A stretch of DNA of 64,000 nt from Neurospora tetrasperma FGSC 2508 (GCF_000213175.1 NW_009799102.1:2680772-2744771); one strand, 5' to 3'; positions 27,758-40,353 are shown, counted from the stretch's first letter. Translations and numbers: made by a program. Notes: generated by a model not told the origin, from the letters alone.

Positions 27758-29722
27758 ATGGCCCCGATTGAGATTCCCCGGGGACAGGCCTCTTACAAAA
27801 AAAGAGAGGGCATCATCACATTAACCCCAGACAAAACAGCCCTGATATGGAGCCCCTTGCCGGGCACTGGCCCACCCGTCATCTCACTTTCCGTATCCAA
27901 CATCACAAACCTCCAACAGACCCCCAAGACGAATCCCAAGGTCGTCTTGAGAGTCGTCGAGAAACCCAAAGCGCCCGGAGCCGATCCGGCTGCCTATCCC
28001 TTCCAGTTCACACATGCCACCGAGGCCAGGAATGAGGCCGATGCCATCAAGGATCTTCTCTCTCAGATCATTGCTGAGCTTCGTGGCGATGACCCTTCTT
28101 TACCCAAGCCGGCAAAGTCTGGCCCCAACGGCGCCGGCGCCTCTGCCGCCATGGCCATGGCCAGTGCCGTGAACTCGAAGCATTTGCCGTTTCGCTGGTT
28201 CGAAGACGACATGCTAAAGGCCGATGTAGAACTTCAGCAGTCCCTCATGAAGAAGGATAAGGCCTTGGCCCATATATATAACGACGCAAAGCTGTCCAAG
28301 CCAGATTCATTATCAGATGCCTCCTTCAACAGCCAGTTCTGGGCCACCCGCATCAGCCTGCTACGTGCCTATGCCATCGAGCTGAACCAGAAGAAGGGCT
28401 CGTATAACGTCTTATCAACCATCAAGCCCCGGACCGAGAACGGCGAGCTCAAGTTGAACATCAACCATGAGCAGGTCCAGCTCATCTTCCAACAACACCC
28501 ACTGGTCAAGCGCATCTACAACGAGAACGTCCCCAAGCTCACAGAGTCCGAGTTCTGGTCCCGCTTCTTTCTCAGCCGTCTATCCAAGAAGCTCCGCGGC
28601 GAGCGCATCACCGACAATGACAACACCGACCCCTTATTCGACAAGTATCTCGAAGCCGACAACACCATGGCCGTCCCAGCCAAGATCACCGCCACGAGTG
28701 TGCCCCCCATCATCAACATCGAAGGCAATGAAGAAAACCAAGGTGGCTTTAGGGGTGGTAACCTCAAAGACGTCGAAATGCGTCCGCGCGCCAACATCCC
28801 CATCATCAAAACGCTCAACTCGCTCTCCGAGAAAATCATGGCCAACGTCGCCCCCACAGACGTCGACCCCTCCGCCACCTCCTACTCCAAAGACGGCATC
28901 GCCGACGCCCTGTCCCAACAACTCGCCCTGCAAGACCTCCGTGGCGACGCCGAGGCCCAGCTGATCCGGCTTTCCGTCAAGGACACCTCCACCTTCTTCA
29001 CAGGCAACCAGCCCTCGCTCACCGACCAGGAAGCCGCCGACGCGCGCCTCTACGCCACCCAAGTCCCCTCGGACGTGCTCTTCGAAGTGCAAGCGGACAT
29101 GGACACTCTCGACTCCGACGGGCGCGGCGGCATCGATCTCCACCGGTCCATCGGGGTCGATCCCGACTCTGACGACGAGAGCAGCGCTCTGGACTCTAAA
29201 AGCGGACCCAAGCCTCAACACGTCGGCTCCCGCGCTGCGCTAAGGTTCGCCCAGAACCAGATCCTCGAGAGCATGAAGTCCGCTCGGTCGCACCTCACCA
29301 CCCACGGCTCGCACACGAATGCGTCCGAAGAACGACCCATGTCGTTGCCGACGGACATTGCCCACCGCGCTACGCTAACCTGCGCTACCACCGCCGAATT
29401 CTTGAAACAGTTTTGGACGGTGTTTAACTCCAGCGACAGCAGCCCAGAAAAGCAACAAGAATTGGCCTACTTGGCCGACTCGCTCGTACGCTCGAAACAG
29501 AGAATCGAGGCGCTGGCTGAGGAAGCGGAGAAGAGGAGACAGGAGATTATGGAGAAGCGGAAAAGGGAGATTAGAGAGTATTATCAGAAGACGGGCCGCA
29601 AGGCGAAGTGGGTTCCCGTTGGAGGGGGCAGGGATGCGGTGTGGGCGGTTTTTGAGGGTGTGGTGGGCGGGTTGGAGAGGGCTGTGGCGGTTTGGGAGAT
29701 GGTTAAAAGTGGGAGGATCTGA
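27758..29722 (+). CDS. TFB1: TFIIH core subunit p62 / Tfb1
   Basis: Structural subunit of TFIIH, used in RNA polymerase II promoter opening and nucleotide excision repair. Single exon of 654 residues from the ATG at 27758. An in-frame ATG at 27617 would add 47 residues that look like leader, and the family's N-terminal PH domain begins right after 27758. PH/GTF2H1 domain: about 1-105, with YKKREGIITLTPDKTALIW. Two BSD domains: one around 140-200 (SFNSQFWATRISLL), the other around 246-281 (HPLVKRIYNENVPKLTESEF). The C-terminus has a charged helix rich in Glu/Arg/Lys (about 575-620), expected to be coiled coil. Yeast Tfb1 is 642 residues. Confidence 0.93.
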   Translation: MAPIEIPRGQASYKKREGIITLTPDKTALIWSPLPGTGPPVISLSVSNITNLQQTPKTNPKVVLRVVEKPKAPGADPAAYPFQFTHATEARNEADAIKDLLSQIIAELRGDDPSLPKPAKSGPNGAGASAAMAMASAVNSKHLPFRWFEDDMLKADVELQQSLMKKDKALAHIYNDAKLSKPDSLSDASFNSQFWATRISLLRAYAIELNQKKGSYNVLSTIKPRTENGELKLNINHEQVQLIFQQHPLVKRIYNENVPKLTESEFWSRFFLSRLSKKLRGERITDNDNTDPLFDKYLEADNTMAVPAKITATSVPPIINIEGNEENQGGFRGGNLKDVEMRPRANIPIIKTLNSLSEKIMANVAPTDVDPSATSYSKDGIADALSQQLALQDLRGDAEAQLIRLSVKDTSTFFTGNQPSLTDQEAADARLYATQVPSDVLFEVQADMDTLDSDGRGGIDLHRSIGVDPDSDDESSALDSKSGPKPQHVGSRAALRFAQNQILESMKSARSHLTTHGSHTNASEERPMSLPTDIAHRATLTCATTAEFLKQFWTVFNSSDSSPEKQQELAYLADSLVRSKQRIEALAEEAEKRRQEIMEKRKREIREYYQKTGRKAKWVPVGGGRDAVWAVFEGVVGGLERAVAVWEMVKSGRI

Positions 29723-30281
29723 AGATTTGGGAAAGGAAGTAGGTGGAGGTGGTTGTTAGGGAATGGGTGTTGTGTTGTGTGAAAACGGGAGGAAGATGGG
29801 TAGGATGAATTTCAAGAGAAGAGAAGTGATAGAGGAGGATGATATTTGGGAGCGTTGCCATGAACGAGAAAAAGTTTCAAGTATATATAGAGGACAGAAA
29901 TGGTCCACAAGACAGTAGGCTGGGATAATTTGAGTTGAGAGAAGAAGAAACAGACTGACTATAGCCATACTAAGCATTATGGCTAAAGACCAATGATGAA
30001 AAGCATTGAGGAATTAAGAATGCAAACTGGTTCGGAACTGTTGTGTGATGTCTGAAACCAGACTCTAACACTTCGTAAAAACGAAGAAGCATATACTCAA
30101 GTGATATCATCTAATGAACGCTGGAAAGAAAAGGGGAATCTCTTGAACCATGACATATGACTTGATTCATTGAACCTAACCAAAAACTCCTTCATGCTTT
30201 GAACTACGTAGACTTGCACAACAAAACCATTTATCATAACTTGTTCATAACATCAATCCTCTCTCTTCGTCACCCACTCAT
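29723..30281. other. Convergent spacer TFB1 / VPS11
   Basis: Two 3' ends face each other across about 560 bases. No gene; A-rich and T-rich stretches fit trailers on both strands. Confidence 0.65.
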
Positions 30282-33200
30282 TCACTCAACATTCGGCACA
30301 CTCATCACCCCCCTCCCAAACCACTGCGCAACCGTCTTAAACCGATCCTCGCTCCTCTCCAAATCATCCCTAAACAACTCATGCCGTTCTGCGTTCTCCT
30401 CCTGACTCTTCTTCAACGCCCTAATCGTCGCATTATCTTTGGCACACAACGGACACTCACCTCCCTCTGCTGCCTCTCCTGCCTCTCTACCACCACCACC
30501 TCCCCTAACGTCAACATTGACCCCCGCCATCCCCCTCAAACACCTCCCATGGAAACTATGTCTACACAAAAAGTGCACAACCGGCAACTCCCTCTCCAGT
30601 CCACCTCCACAAACGCCGCACCTCGTCGCCTGAAACACCTGCGGCTTGGTCTCCAGCTCCTCCAGCTCCTGCCTTCTCTGCTCCGTCTCCTTCCTAAAAG
30701 CCTCCACATCCCTCCGATTCTCCCTAATTTCCTTCCTCTCCCTCTCGATCCGCCCCTGCAAATACGGCTTCAACATGCCCATCGTCGCCACACCGTGCTT
30801 GCTCAGCGTCTGGACGACTTGGAGGGGAGCCATGAGGCCGTCGCGGTCGATTTTTTCCAAGATGGCAGAGAGCTCGGCCTCGCCGGCTTCGGAGAGGATG
30901 GTAGGAGAACTGGTCAGATAGGAGAGAGCGAGCGGGTAGAGCTGGGGCTCCGAAGGACCGTATTTGTGGAGGGCGCGGATGGCGCCTTTGGTGTCCCGCG
31001 CCGAGGTGTAGGAGCGGAAGATGTCAAAGAGGAGGTTGGATTGTTCTTGCATCAGAACGGTGCCGGTGCGGAAGGAGGCGAGGTGCGAGAGGAGGAGGAC
31101 ATTGGAGTTTTCGATTTTGGGGAGGGCGCCGGGGGTTGTGGGCGGTGGTACTACTGCTGTTGTTGTGGAGTCTTTGGGAGGGGAGGAGATGATGAGGGAC
31201 TTGGCTTTGGATTCCCATTCTTCTCGGTGCTGATCGTTACCTGGCTTCTCGTTGGCCTTGTGGAGGTACATCTCGAAGAGGGTGGTGTGTATATCAATCT
31301 TGTCGGCTTCTGACAAGGAGTTGGTGCCCTCTTTAAGGAGGGCTTCCAGGAAGATGATGAACTCGTCCGGATGGTCGATGAAGGAAGAGAAGGCCGTTCG
31401 AGGCCGGGGAGGTGTGTAAGTGGGTGTTGCCAGTCCTTCTGGCTTGACCACCTCAGCATCACTGACGGTTGGCTTGGTTACCGCCTGGCTGTTTGACCCT
31501 ACAGCCAATGGGTTCATGTACGGTAGTGGCAAGAGATTGCTGAGGTTTTGGACGGCGTTTGCAGCTCCGGTTACAAAGCCTCCCCCATTGTTCGTGACAG
31601 GAGCGTCGGGAGACACGGCAGGAGGATCTATCCTTGGTTTGTATTTGCTGGTATAATAATCGACGAAGAGGCGAGTTGCGTCCATCGAGCAATGCTCAAT
31701 AAGCACGCGGGCGTACTTCATTAGACAAGAGTAGGCCTACTCCAGTTAGCTCTCACTTCACCACAACTCCTGCGATGCTGTGTCAGGTAGACTTACTGTG
31801 TCGGGATCCAGATGCCAGATAAAGTCAAGCGCATCATCAAAAGCCTTGGAATCCTCAATAAGGATGTCAACAACAAGCTCGTTCTCGCCATGCTTCTTGG
31901 CAAGATATGCAGCTTGGTCGTAGTATCCTCCTTGCCTGCACATGGAGATGGCTGTGTCAAGATCGAACTTGAGGTCTCCGGGAGACTTGATGAATTTCTC
32001 CAGCTTGTCCACGTCCTTGAGCTTGGCATAGCAGTTCAACAACAGAGTGGTATGATCCGATGTCGCTTTGCCACGCTCATGAAGCTCCTCGAGATACTCA
32101 ATAAGGTTATGTATCCTCTGCGTGTCCAGGAACTTTCTGATAACCTGAGATGGTTCTGTAGTATCGATCGCCTTGATATACTGGGTCATAGCCTCGTCGT
32201 AGTTCCCTTTCTGATAAAGGTAGTCGCCATATTTTCGGAAGATAATACATTGCTGATGTGCGTCCATGCCGGATTTCTGAGCCAGCTCAACGGCAAGGGT
32301 ATAGAGATTTCGTTGGTAGAGCATGTCAAGTCTTTGCTGCAGTGATTTCTGGTGATAGCGGAATACCTTGGACACGTTAGTCTTGGAACAACCACAGGAA
32401 TATCTGAGCAACCTACCTGGCCTTCCTGTGTAAAGGTGTACAAGTCACCCCATATCTGAACAATGTGTTTGACATCCGAAAGAACAGACTCGCTGTGAGC
32501 AATGATCCTCAGATCCGGATGTATGAGCGTAAACGTGAAGATGCTGTCGGCCGTAGCTCCCCAGAACCGTCGCCGCATGGTGTCCGACTCCCCAGTATTT
32601 GTGGGCGGAGAGACAAGAGCGATGTAGTCCTGGTACACCGACACCAACTTCTTGGGCGCTTCGTATGCGATTGGTGGCCCTCTTCCGTCTAGTGTGTAGT
32701 AGTATATCGCATCGTCCCGGCCTACCACGATGTCCCCGGTCTCCTTGTCAACCGACATGCACCCAACACCACAGCCCTGGTCTTCGACCGTCCTGGGTGG
32801 CTGGCCATGGCCCTTGCCTGAAATCGCCAGCTTCAGGATCCTCGACGTAGTAGCGATGAACAAGGTCGTAATGTTGGCGTCAACGCGCAGCTCGACGCCC
32901 GTGATGGGCTCATCCGACTCGTAGATTATGCGCTGCTTCGTGCCCAGATCGTGGATCAAGTCGCCTCGGATGACAGTGACGGCGCCGTTCGCAAAGCCAA
33001 CAGCCAGCTGGGAGAGGTCTTCGGTCGCGGTAAAGGCGGATATCGGGAATGGCTTCTTGCCATTGTTGATAGCAACGGTGCTTAGGCAAGTCGGGATGCC
33101 CGTCTTCTTGGCCGGTTTATCGAGAGCCCAGACTTTGAGTAGAGGTTGGTTGATGGCGTCGCTGGTGCTTGGTTCCTCCTAGTCACAACAACAACAACCA

Positions 33201-33536
33201 CAACTTATGTCAGCCTGGCATGCTTCCCCTCCAAGACAACCAAGTAGCGCGTGTAAGTCGCAACAAACGTACAGCAACGGTGACTAGCAGACTGGTGCCC
33301 TCGACCTGGCGCATATGGGTGATGGGCCCCGTTTCATACGCCCTGAAGCTCCGGACGATCTTCCAGCTGCGCCCAACAATGTGGACGTGGCCATCGTAGG
33401 CGCCGAGGAAGAGGCTATCAGAACCGGAGCAGACGCTGGAGATGGCATTGCTCTCGAAGAGGGCGCGTGTTTCGTCGTCGGCGATCTTGATCTTGGTAGC
33501 ATCGAAGAAGTCAAACGACCTCCACGTCAACGCCAT
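30282..33536 (-). CDS. VPS11: Vacuolar sorting protein 11 (HOPS/CORVET core, RING finger)
   Basis: Core subunit of HOPS and CORVET, which tether endosomes and vacuoles before SNARE fusion. Four exons, 33536-33273, 33178-32417, 32366-31797 and 31736-30282, all in phase 0, give 1,016 residues (yeast Pep5 has 1,029). The start MALTWRSFDFFDA is preferred over an in-frame ATG at 33581. The N-terminal half is a beta-propeller (LFLGAYDGHVHIVG; QIWGDLYTFTQEGQ). The middle is an alpha-solenoid with the clathrin-repeat-like KYGDYLYQKGNYDEAMTQYIKAI. A coiled-coil helix (LQGRIERERKEIRENRRDVEAF) leads into a C-terminal RING-H2: CGVC, CRHSFHGRC, CPLC (about 900-975). A transposon fossil starts 162 bp upstream of the ATG, so the promoter is short or overlaps it. 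Confidence 0.96.
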
Positions 33537-33689
33537 GGTCGCATTTTCATTCGGTAGAATTGTTTGTTGAGGTTGTCGCAAGGAACGGTGGTTGGATGAG
33601 GGCAGTGGGGGAAGCTGTTAGAGGAGCCTCAAAGGTACCTAATCGGGTTGGTTACAGCGTGGGCCAGTAACAACTGCATACAAGGGTCT

Positions 33690-33698
33690 GGTTGGGAG
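33690..33698 (+). repeat. Left candidate 9-bp target-site duplication
   Basis: GGTTGGGAG directly before the left terminal inverted repeat. The base run right after the right repeat, at 46663-46671, is GGTTGGAAG. Eight of nine match and the difference is one G/A transition. Confidence 0.7.
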
Positions 33699-33758
33699 GA
33701 GTTCCTAGATCACCTCACATATGGGTCTGACCTCGGACTAAAATCGGAGCGCCAAGAC
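33699..33758 (+). repeat. Left terminal inverted repeat
   Basis: Pairs with 46603-46662 reversed: about 51 of 60 positions match. The core 33704-33737 matches at 33 of 34, its single difference being T for C before A, as RIP produces. A second perfect block of 14 bp lies at 33745-33758. Composition is normal, unlike the interior. Confidence 0.85.
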
Positions 33759-33800
33759 TGCGCCAAGACAGACCTCGGACTACAGTCGGAGCGCTATAAC
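33729..33800 (+). repeat. 30-bp direct repeat inside the left end
   Basis: GACCTCGGACTA...CGGAGCGC occurs at 33729-33758 and again, diverged, at 33771-33800, 42 bp apart. The right end shows no clear second copy. Sub-terminal repeats of this kind are often transposase-binding sites. Confidence 0.6.
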
Positions 33801-34713
33801 GTATATAGAAATGTATATTCTTACTATACTTCTCTAATAACTATTTAAATTCAAAGAGTAACCTTACCCACTAGGTAGACCAATTAAGGATACATCCTAA
33901 ACTAATTTACAATTTATACTTTATTTAATTTAAACCTTTATTTTAATTTCTATATTTATATTGTATTACATATATATCGGTTTATAATAAATTCCGGACT
34001 AATCCGAGACCGGTTTAGGACCTATCTAGTATAAATCTTTTATAAATTTGCTTTTTTATACTATAATTTACTAGTATAAATAAATATATAAATAAACGAA
34101 GATAATTGTATTAACTTTGGATAAGTTTCTACTTAGTTATTATATTTAATAAATAGGATAAAGTATATATAAATTCAAAACCGATCCCCGATTGGACTAG
34201 GATATTTTCTCGCTCTTTTTATTATTTCTTTATTATTTATTACTAAAAATTATATTCTAAGTTCGATCTAAAACTAATTTAAAATAAACTTAAGATCTAT
34301 TTCCTTTATTAGCCTTTCTTTATCTTTCTTTCTTATTACCTACTACTTCTACTTACTATAATACTAAAGTACTAATAATTGAGTATTTATAAATATTATA
34401 TTAAAGATACTAATAGTAAAAGATTAAAGAGTCTTCCTCTATTTACAATTAATAAAGTAAGTTCTAATCTATATATAATCCTAAATTAATCCCTAATAGA
34501 TCCTTAATTTAAAAAACTTTAGAATAGAAAATTAGTTATTTATATTAGTAAAGTATATTATTGGACTATTATTAAAGAAAAGGTATTTTATTAGTATATA
34601 GTAAATAATTAAGAGTTTATAAATTAATTTATTTTTAAATTAATTACTAATTAATATAAAGTTGATTCTCTTTTTAAAGTGTATTTATTAAATATATTAA
34701 ACGCTATTTTAAT

Positions 34714-34848
34714 ATGGAAGGTAAACCGTATAAAATTGTTTCGCAGGGTACTATCGATGAGAATGGAGTTATTAGAAAGGCCTTTGGATTAATATTTGAT
34801 ATAGATTATAAAGTAATAGGTATAGGATCGGTTTTAGATAGGTTATAG
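34714..34848 (+). pseudogene. Coding-like remnant in the element
   Basis: An open stretch of 44 codons beginning MEGKPYKIVSQGTIDENG, with balanced composition that stands out from the AT-rich surroundings. It runs straight into an 11-bp-period cluster. No family recognised; it could be chance. Confidence 0.35.
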
Positions 34849-34979
34849 ATAAATTATAGATTAACTTATTATAGTTTTCTATAATTCCCTTATTAAATAT
34901 TATAAGGCTTTCCTTATTCGAAGAGTAGTACTATAAGAGCTAAAGAAAGTAGCTATTGAAAAATAAACTAAAGAGAATA

Positions 34980-35120
34980 ATAAGAAAAGAAAAGAAAAGA
35001 AAAAGAAGAGTTGAGGATAATAAAATAGAAGACAAAGTTATAGAAGATATAGAGATGGGTAGTAAGGATATAAAGGATATAGAAATGAATAATAGAGAGT
35101 ATATATTACTTTTAAGCGTT
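34980..35120 (+). pseudogene. Coding-like remnant, basic then acidic
   Basis: About 47 open codons: a Lys/Arg run resembling a nuclear localisation signal (KEKKRKRR), then Glu/Asp/Ile-rich repeats (VEDNKIEDKVIEDIEM). Low complexity, family unknown. Confidence 0.3.
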
Positions 35121-35554
35121 TAATAATTGGTAGAGCCGATAATAGTAGTATTATAATAAATCTAGATCGATCCGAAATTAATTATAGATTTATACCTAAT
35201 AATAATACTTTTTATAATTATTTACTTCTAACTATAGCTACTTTCTAATATTATTTGTATAATTTCGATTAAAGTATAGTATTAGTTATAAATTAGTTTA
35301 GAATTAGTTATAATTTGAATTTAGAAGATTTTGGTTATTTTATACTATTAGATTAGGAGATGGATATTTTCCTGGATTCGTTAGTTAATTAAATAATTCT
35401 CTCCCTATAGAATTTGATTTTATTATCCTTAAACTATTAATTACCTTTAGAAATATAGGAATTATTTAATACAATTATCGAAGTAGCTTATTAATTCCTT
35501 AGATTAATATTAAATTTATTTAGAATTTATTTGCAATTAATCTTACTACCCTTA

Positions 35555-35760
35555 CTTTACTTCTTCGTATTGCTAATACTAGACTAGTTTAGGACTTATT
35601 TATAACTAATCCAACTATATTTATTTTACTTTCTTATATTATTAATATTAGACCGGTTTAGGATTTATTTACGACTAATCCTACTATATTTACCTTACTT
35701 CCTCGTATTATTAATACTAGACTAATTTAAGACTTATTTATAATTAATCCTATTACTCTT
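35555..35760 (+). repeat. 69-bp tandem direct repeat, about 3 copies
   Basis: Units start near 35561, 35632 and 35701. Each reads TCGTATTATTAATA-type, then an 11-bp-period block (GACCGGTTTAG type), then CTATATTTACCTTACTT. Copies differ mainly by C/T. Confidence 0.8.
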
Positions 35761-38700
35761 AATTCGCCGGCTCGCTCTATAAATATAAGTCCTAACCCCC
35801 CTAATTCTTTACTTTTCTATACTAATATAAGATTTGTATAAAATTAGTTTATAATAGATCCTATTACCTTTAGCCTATTAATACCTCCTATAAAAGTAGG
35901 ACCCGTTCCGGATTAATTTAAAATTAGTCCTACTATTTCCGAATATACGCTAATTATAATAAATCCGGATATTTTCTACGTTTATAAAAAGGATAATATA
36001 TTTTAACCGATTTTCGAAGTAATATACTTTAAGAGCGGTCTGAGAAGAGGTTAAGTAAGTAATTATTAATTAATTTTAAACCTATTTATAGCCTATATAC
36101 TAATTATATATTAATTATTTTTATAACTTTATTTATATTTAATAAAACGGTAAGTATTTCTATTTTATAATTAGGAAGGAGATTATATAAATATTTTTAA
36201 TTGTATTGTTTGTAGTAGAGAAAGTTGAATATATAAGTATTTAATTTATCATAAATTAAAATAGAATTAATTTTAATTTATATTAAGCCTTTTACCCTCC
36301 CGCTATATACAACCTTCTTATAAAATAGAGTAGTACTATTATATTTATTCTTAAAAAGTATAATAAAGTACTATATAGAGGAGGATCGAATTAAGATAGG
36401 TTTTAGATTAATTTAGTACTATTTTATAATTTAATATTAGAGGGTAAAATAATTATAATATAACTTTAAAAGGCCCTACCCGTTTATTAACCTATAAAAG
36501 AAAGGTAGTAGTTTAGAAATAATATTGGAATATTCTTTTTTAGTTTATATTTATATTAGGTTTAGGATAGGTTTAGGATTTATTAAAATTTAATTATAAA
36601 TTAATTAGAGATTAATTTGTAGAATAATAAATGAATTATACTTAGTTTAATTTGTATATTACTTTTTATTTATATAATTCCCCTTCCCTCCTCCCTTCCT
36701 CTTTATTTTTTTTAGATATTTTATATATTTTATATATTTTTATTCAAAGTATACCTATTCCGAACTAATTTAATATAAATTTAAAATTAATCTTTATTAT
36801 ATTTTTTATTATTTTTAACCTATATACTTTTTTTGTATTTATTAATAATATTTTACTAGATGTATTAAAAATTAATTCCTAATTTATTTTTATTATTAAA
36901 TGGAATAATTCTATTAAAGAGAAGACCCTTCTTAAGTCTATTGTAATTGAAGTAAATTAGTATAAGGTTATTATTAAAGATAATATACTAAAACTAATTC
37001 TAATTCTCTATAGCCTAGTGAATTTACTTTCCAATTTATAATTAGTTCTAGACCAATCTCGGACTGGTACTAAATAGGTTTTAATTAATATTAATTTAAT
37101 AATCCTAAATTAATAAGGTTGGCCTATATTATATATTATTAGACGGTAAGAGTTTTAAATAGGTAATTGAAATTGAATAATTAATTTATATATTAATACT
37201 TCCTAAATATCTAGAAATATTAATTAGTAGAGTTGGTTATATAATAAATATAAAAGCTCTAATATCTAATTTGGTTGAAAAACCGTACTAAGATATAAAT
37301 TAAACCTATTTTGGATAGGTTCCGGATTTATCTTATACTAGTCCTAGACCTATTTTTTCCTAATTAGAAATTTAATACGAATTTAATAGTTTTAATACTA
37401 TAATAAATAAATAGAGGGTAAAAAATTTATTAACTTAGTTTTTTTAAATAGAGTTCTTTATTACTACTTTATTTTAAATTATATAGGGTTTAGATATTGT
37501 AAATATTTAGATTTATATATTTGGGATTAATATAAGAATAGAAATTCTTATAAGATTAATAAAAAAGCTATTTAAATCGGATTTTAAATTCGGATAATTA
37601 AAAATAATACTCTAATAGGGAATTAAGTAATATTGTAAGACTAATCCTTTTCCTATTATAGACCAGTCCTAAATTAATTTTAGATTTATTTAATATTATT
37701 ATTATAATTTAATTAATTCATTTATAAATATATTTTAGTATTTATTAAAAACTAATATAAAACCGGATAATTTATACCTACTAATAATTACCGCCTTATT
37801 TAGTATAATTTTATTATAAATTATATTTATTATATATTAGTTTTAGTTTAATCCTTAATTAATTCTTTAATAGGGTCGTTAGGATAATTAATTTATTTAT
37901 TTATTAAAATATAGTAATTGGAAGAGTAGTATATAAAGCTATTAGAATTAGTATATTCCTATAAAGTTTTATTCTTCTTAGGTATTAATAAAACTTATTT
38001 TTAATAGGTTAAATATATAATTAGAGGTAGTCTATAAGGAGAATTATAGTAAATAGTCTTTAAATACTTAGTATTAGAAGCTTTATAGTATGTATTTATA
38101 TTAAATTAGTATTAGATTAATCCTAAACTAATTATAGACTAATTTATATTTAGGTATTAATTATCCTTAAGGTTAGGGGAATATAATATACTTTATTAAT
38201 TATAAAATAGTATAGAATTATTTTATCCTATTAGATTAAGATTATATTCTTTATATTATTTTTACTTTTTATAGTCTTTATTACTACCTTTATCCTTTAT
38301 TTTCTAAAATATTAAAGAGAATTTATAAGGAGATTTCTTATATTCTTAACCGGATTAAGAATCCGAATATTATTTAAAGTAAATCTATAATAGATTTTAG
38401 AACGATCCTAGTTTAATTCCGGACTGGTTTGTAATTAATTTTAATTTTTATAATTAAATTTATTCGGAATCTATTCTTCTAAAAATATTTTACAAATTAA
38501 AATAAATTTACCTTCAATAAATTATACCCGAGTTATAATAATATTAAAAGGATACAACTTTTTGTTAAAAAGTATAAAGCTATTTATTAACTATTTAATT
38601 CTTCTAATATTATAATTGTATATTAGTAGTAAGTTAAGTATAAATATAATTTAAATTATATAAATATCCTTAACCTATCCGAAACTAGTCCGATACTAAT

Positions 38701-39306
38701 CCTAGACCAGTTTTTAATTAGTTACTAATATATTTTTAGTATAGTTAATACTTCTTTAACCATAGTAAGAACTTTATTATTATTTATTTTTATAAAGATT
38801 AGGTTAAATTCTTTAGAAGAGGTTTAATTAAATCCCTCGAATTAGATATAAATTATAAGTATCTTTTAGGAAAGGATAATTACGAAGTAATTTGGGGTTT
38901 TTATATTAAATTTATTTAATGAAGTATATATATAGATCTATTTCGGACCTATTTAGGATCGATCTTAGAAAGAATTCAAATTAATATAAAATATATTTAT
39001 AGTTATTCCCCTCATAAGAGTTCTAACTAATTTAAATACTCTATTAATATATTAATATATTTTCTAAATAGTTTTTAGTATTTTTTAAAAATAATATAAT
39101 TATAAAGTAAATTAGGCAGACCTTTATAGGAATAAGTTATATAGTATTACTATTAATTAAGATTATAAGGCTATAGTTAGTATTATTTTATATTTCTTTT
39201 TTAATTAATTTAGTACTAGTTTTAAATAGGTTTAATACTAATCTAATATTTATTTAGGCTTTAGTAGCTACCTTTCTAACTTTAATAAATATAATTGTAA
39301 TTAGTT

Positions 39307-39360
39307 ATACTACGTTTAGCGAAACGTTCGTTTATATTATATATATTTCGAACGTAGTAT
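39307..39360. repeat. Perfect 10-bp inverted repeat around an AT loop
   Basis: ATACTACGTT at 39307-39316 pairs perfectly with AACGTAGTAT at 39351-39360. CpG steps survive inside the arms although the surroundings have lost most C. Confidence 0.6.
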
Positions 39361-40353
39361 TTAAAGGCTTATTTAAAATAATAAGTAATTAGAATAATAA
39401 ATAATAAATCTTTTAGAGTACTATATTTATAATAATTATATTTTAGTTTACTAGTAGTTTATAAGTAAGCCTTTTCTACTATAGACCTTTCTTAGATTAG
39501 TTTCGGATTAGTCTAAACTTAATTTATAATTAAATAAAAATTAATTTAGTATTAAATAATAAACGAATTTAAATTTAGGAATAGGTAAAGTATAAGATAG
39601 TTCCAACTATTCGAGTTGGCCTTAATCCAATTTGTTTAGAAATGCCCTTTAAGTATTAGAATACTATAAGTTCCTATACTAATACTATTAAAATTTTATA
39701 CTAATAATTATATAATTAGAATATTTACTTTATTAATTTAATATTATATATAAATAAGTATTAGATTTATCCTATATTAGTCTTGGACTAATCTTATACT
39801 AATTTCTATTTTATTTAGTAACGTTCGGTTGGATATACGTACTTTATAATATATAGAAATTAAATTAAAATTTAATATTAGTTTAAATTATAAGATATAG
39901 TTCAAGAATAAATATTTTATAAGAGGGTTTTAATATTAAAATAATAAATTGAGTATATTGACCAGTCCTAGATTAATTTCTAACCGGTTCTATACTAGTC
40001 CCTTATAGGATAAGGATTAATTCTTTTTAGAGAAATAATAGAATTCGGTTATTAATTTTACTATTCCAATATATAATTTTATAGTAGATTTACTATAAAT
40101 ACTAATTCTATTACGGTTCTCTTCGAATAATAAATCTTTTTAGAATTTAATTATACCTTTTATATTCTTAATTGAATTAAATTCTTTACTAGCTTAGAAT
40201 AATTTAGAAAGAAAGTTTTTAATAGTATTAGTATTTTTATTTGGAATTATTTTTAAATAAATCTAATATTAGTCTTGGATTAATTTATAATTAATCCTAA
40301 ATTTATAAAGGAAGAGAAAGTAGCTAGAATTTAAAGTAGTATAACCTAATTAT

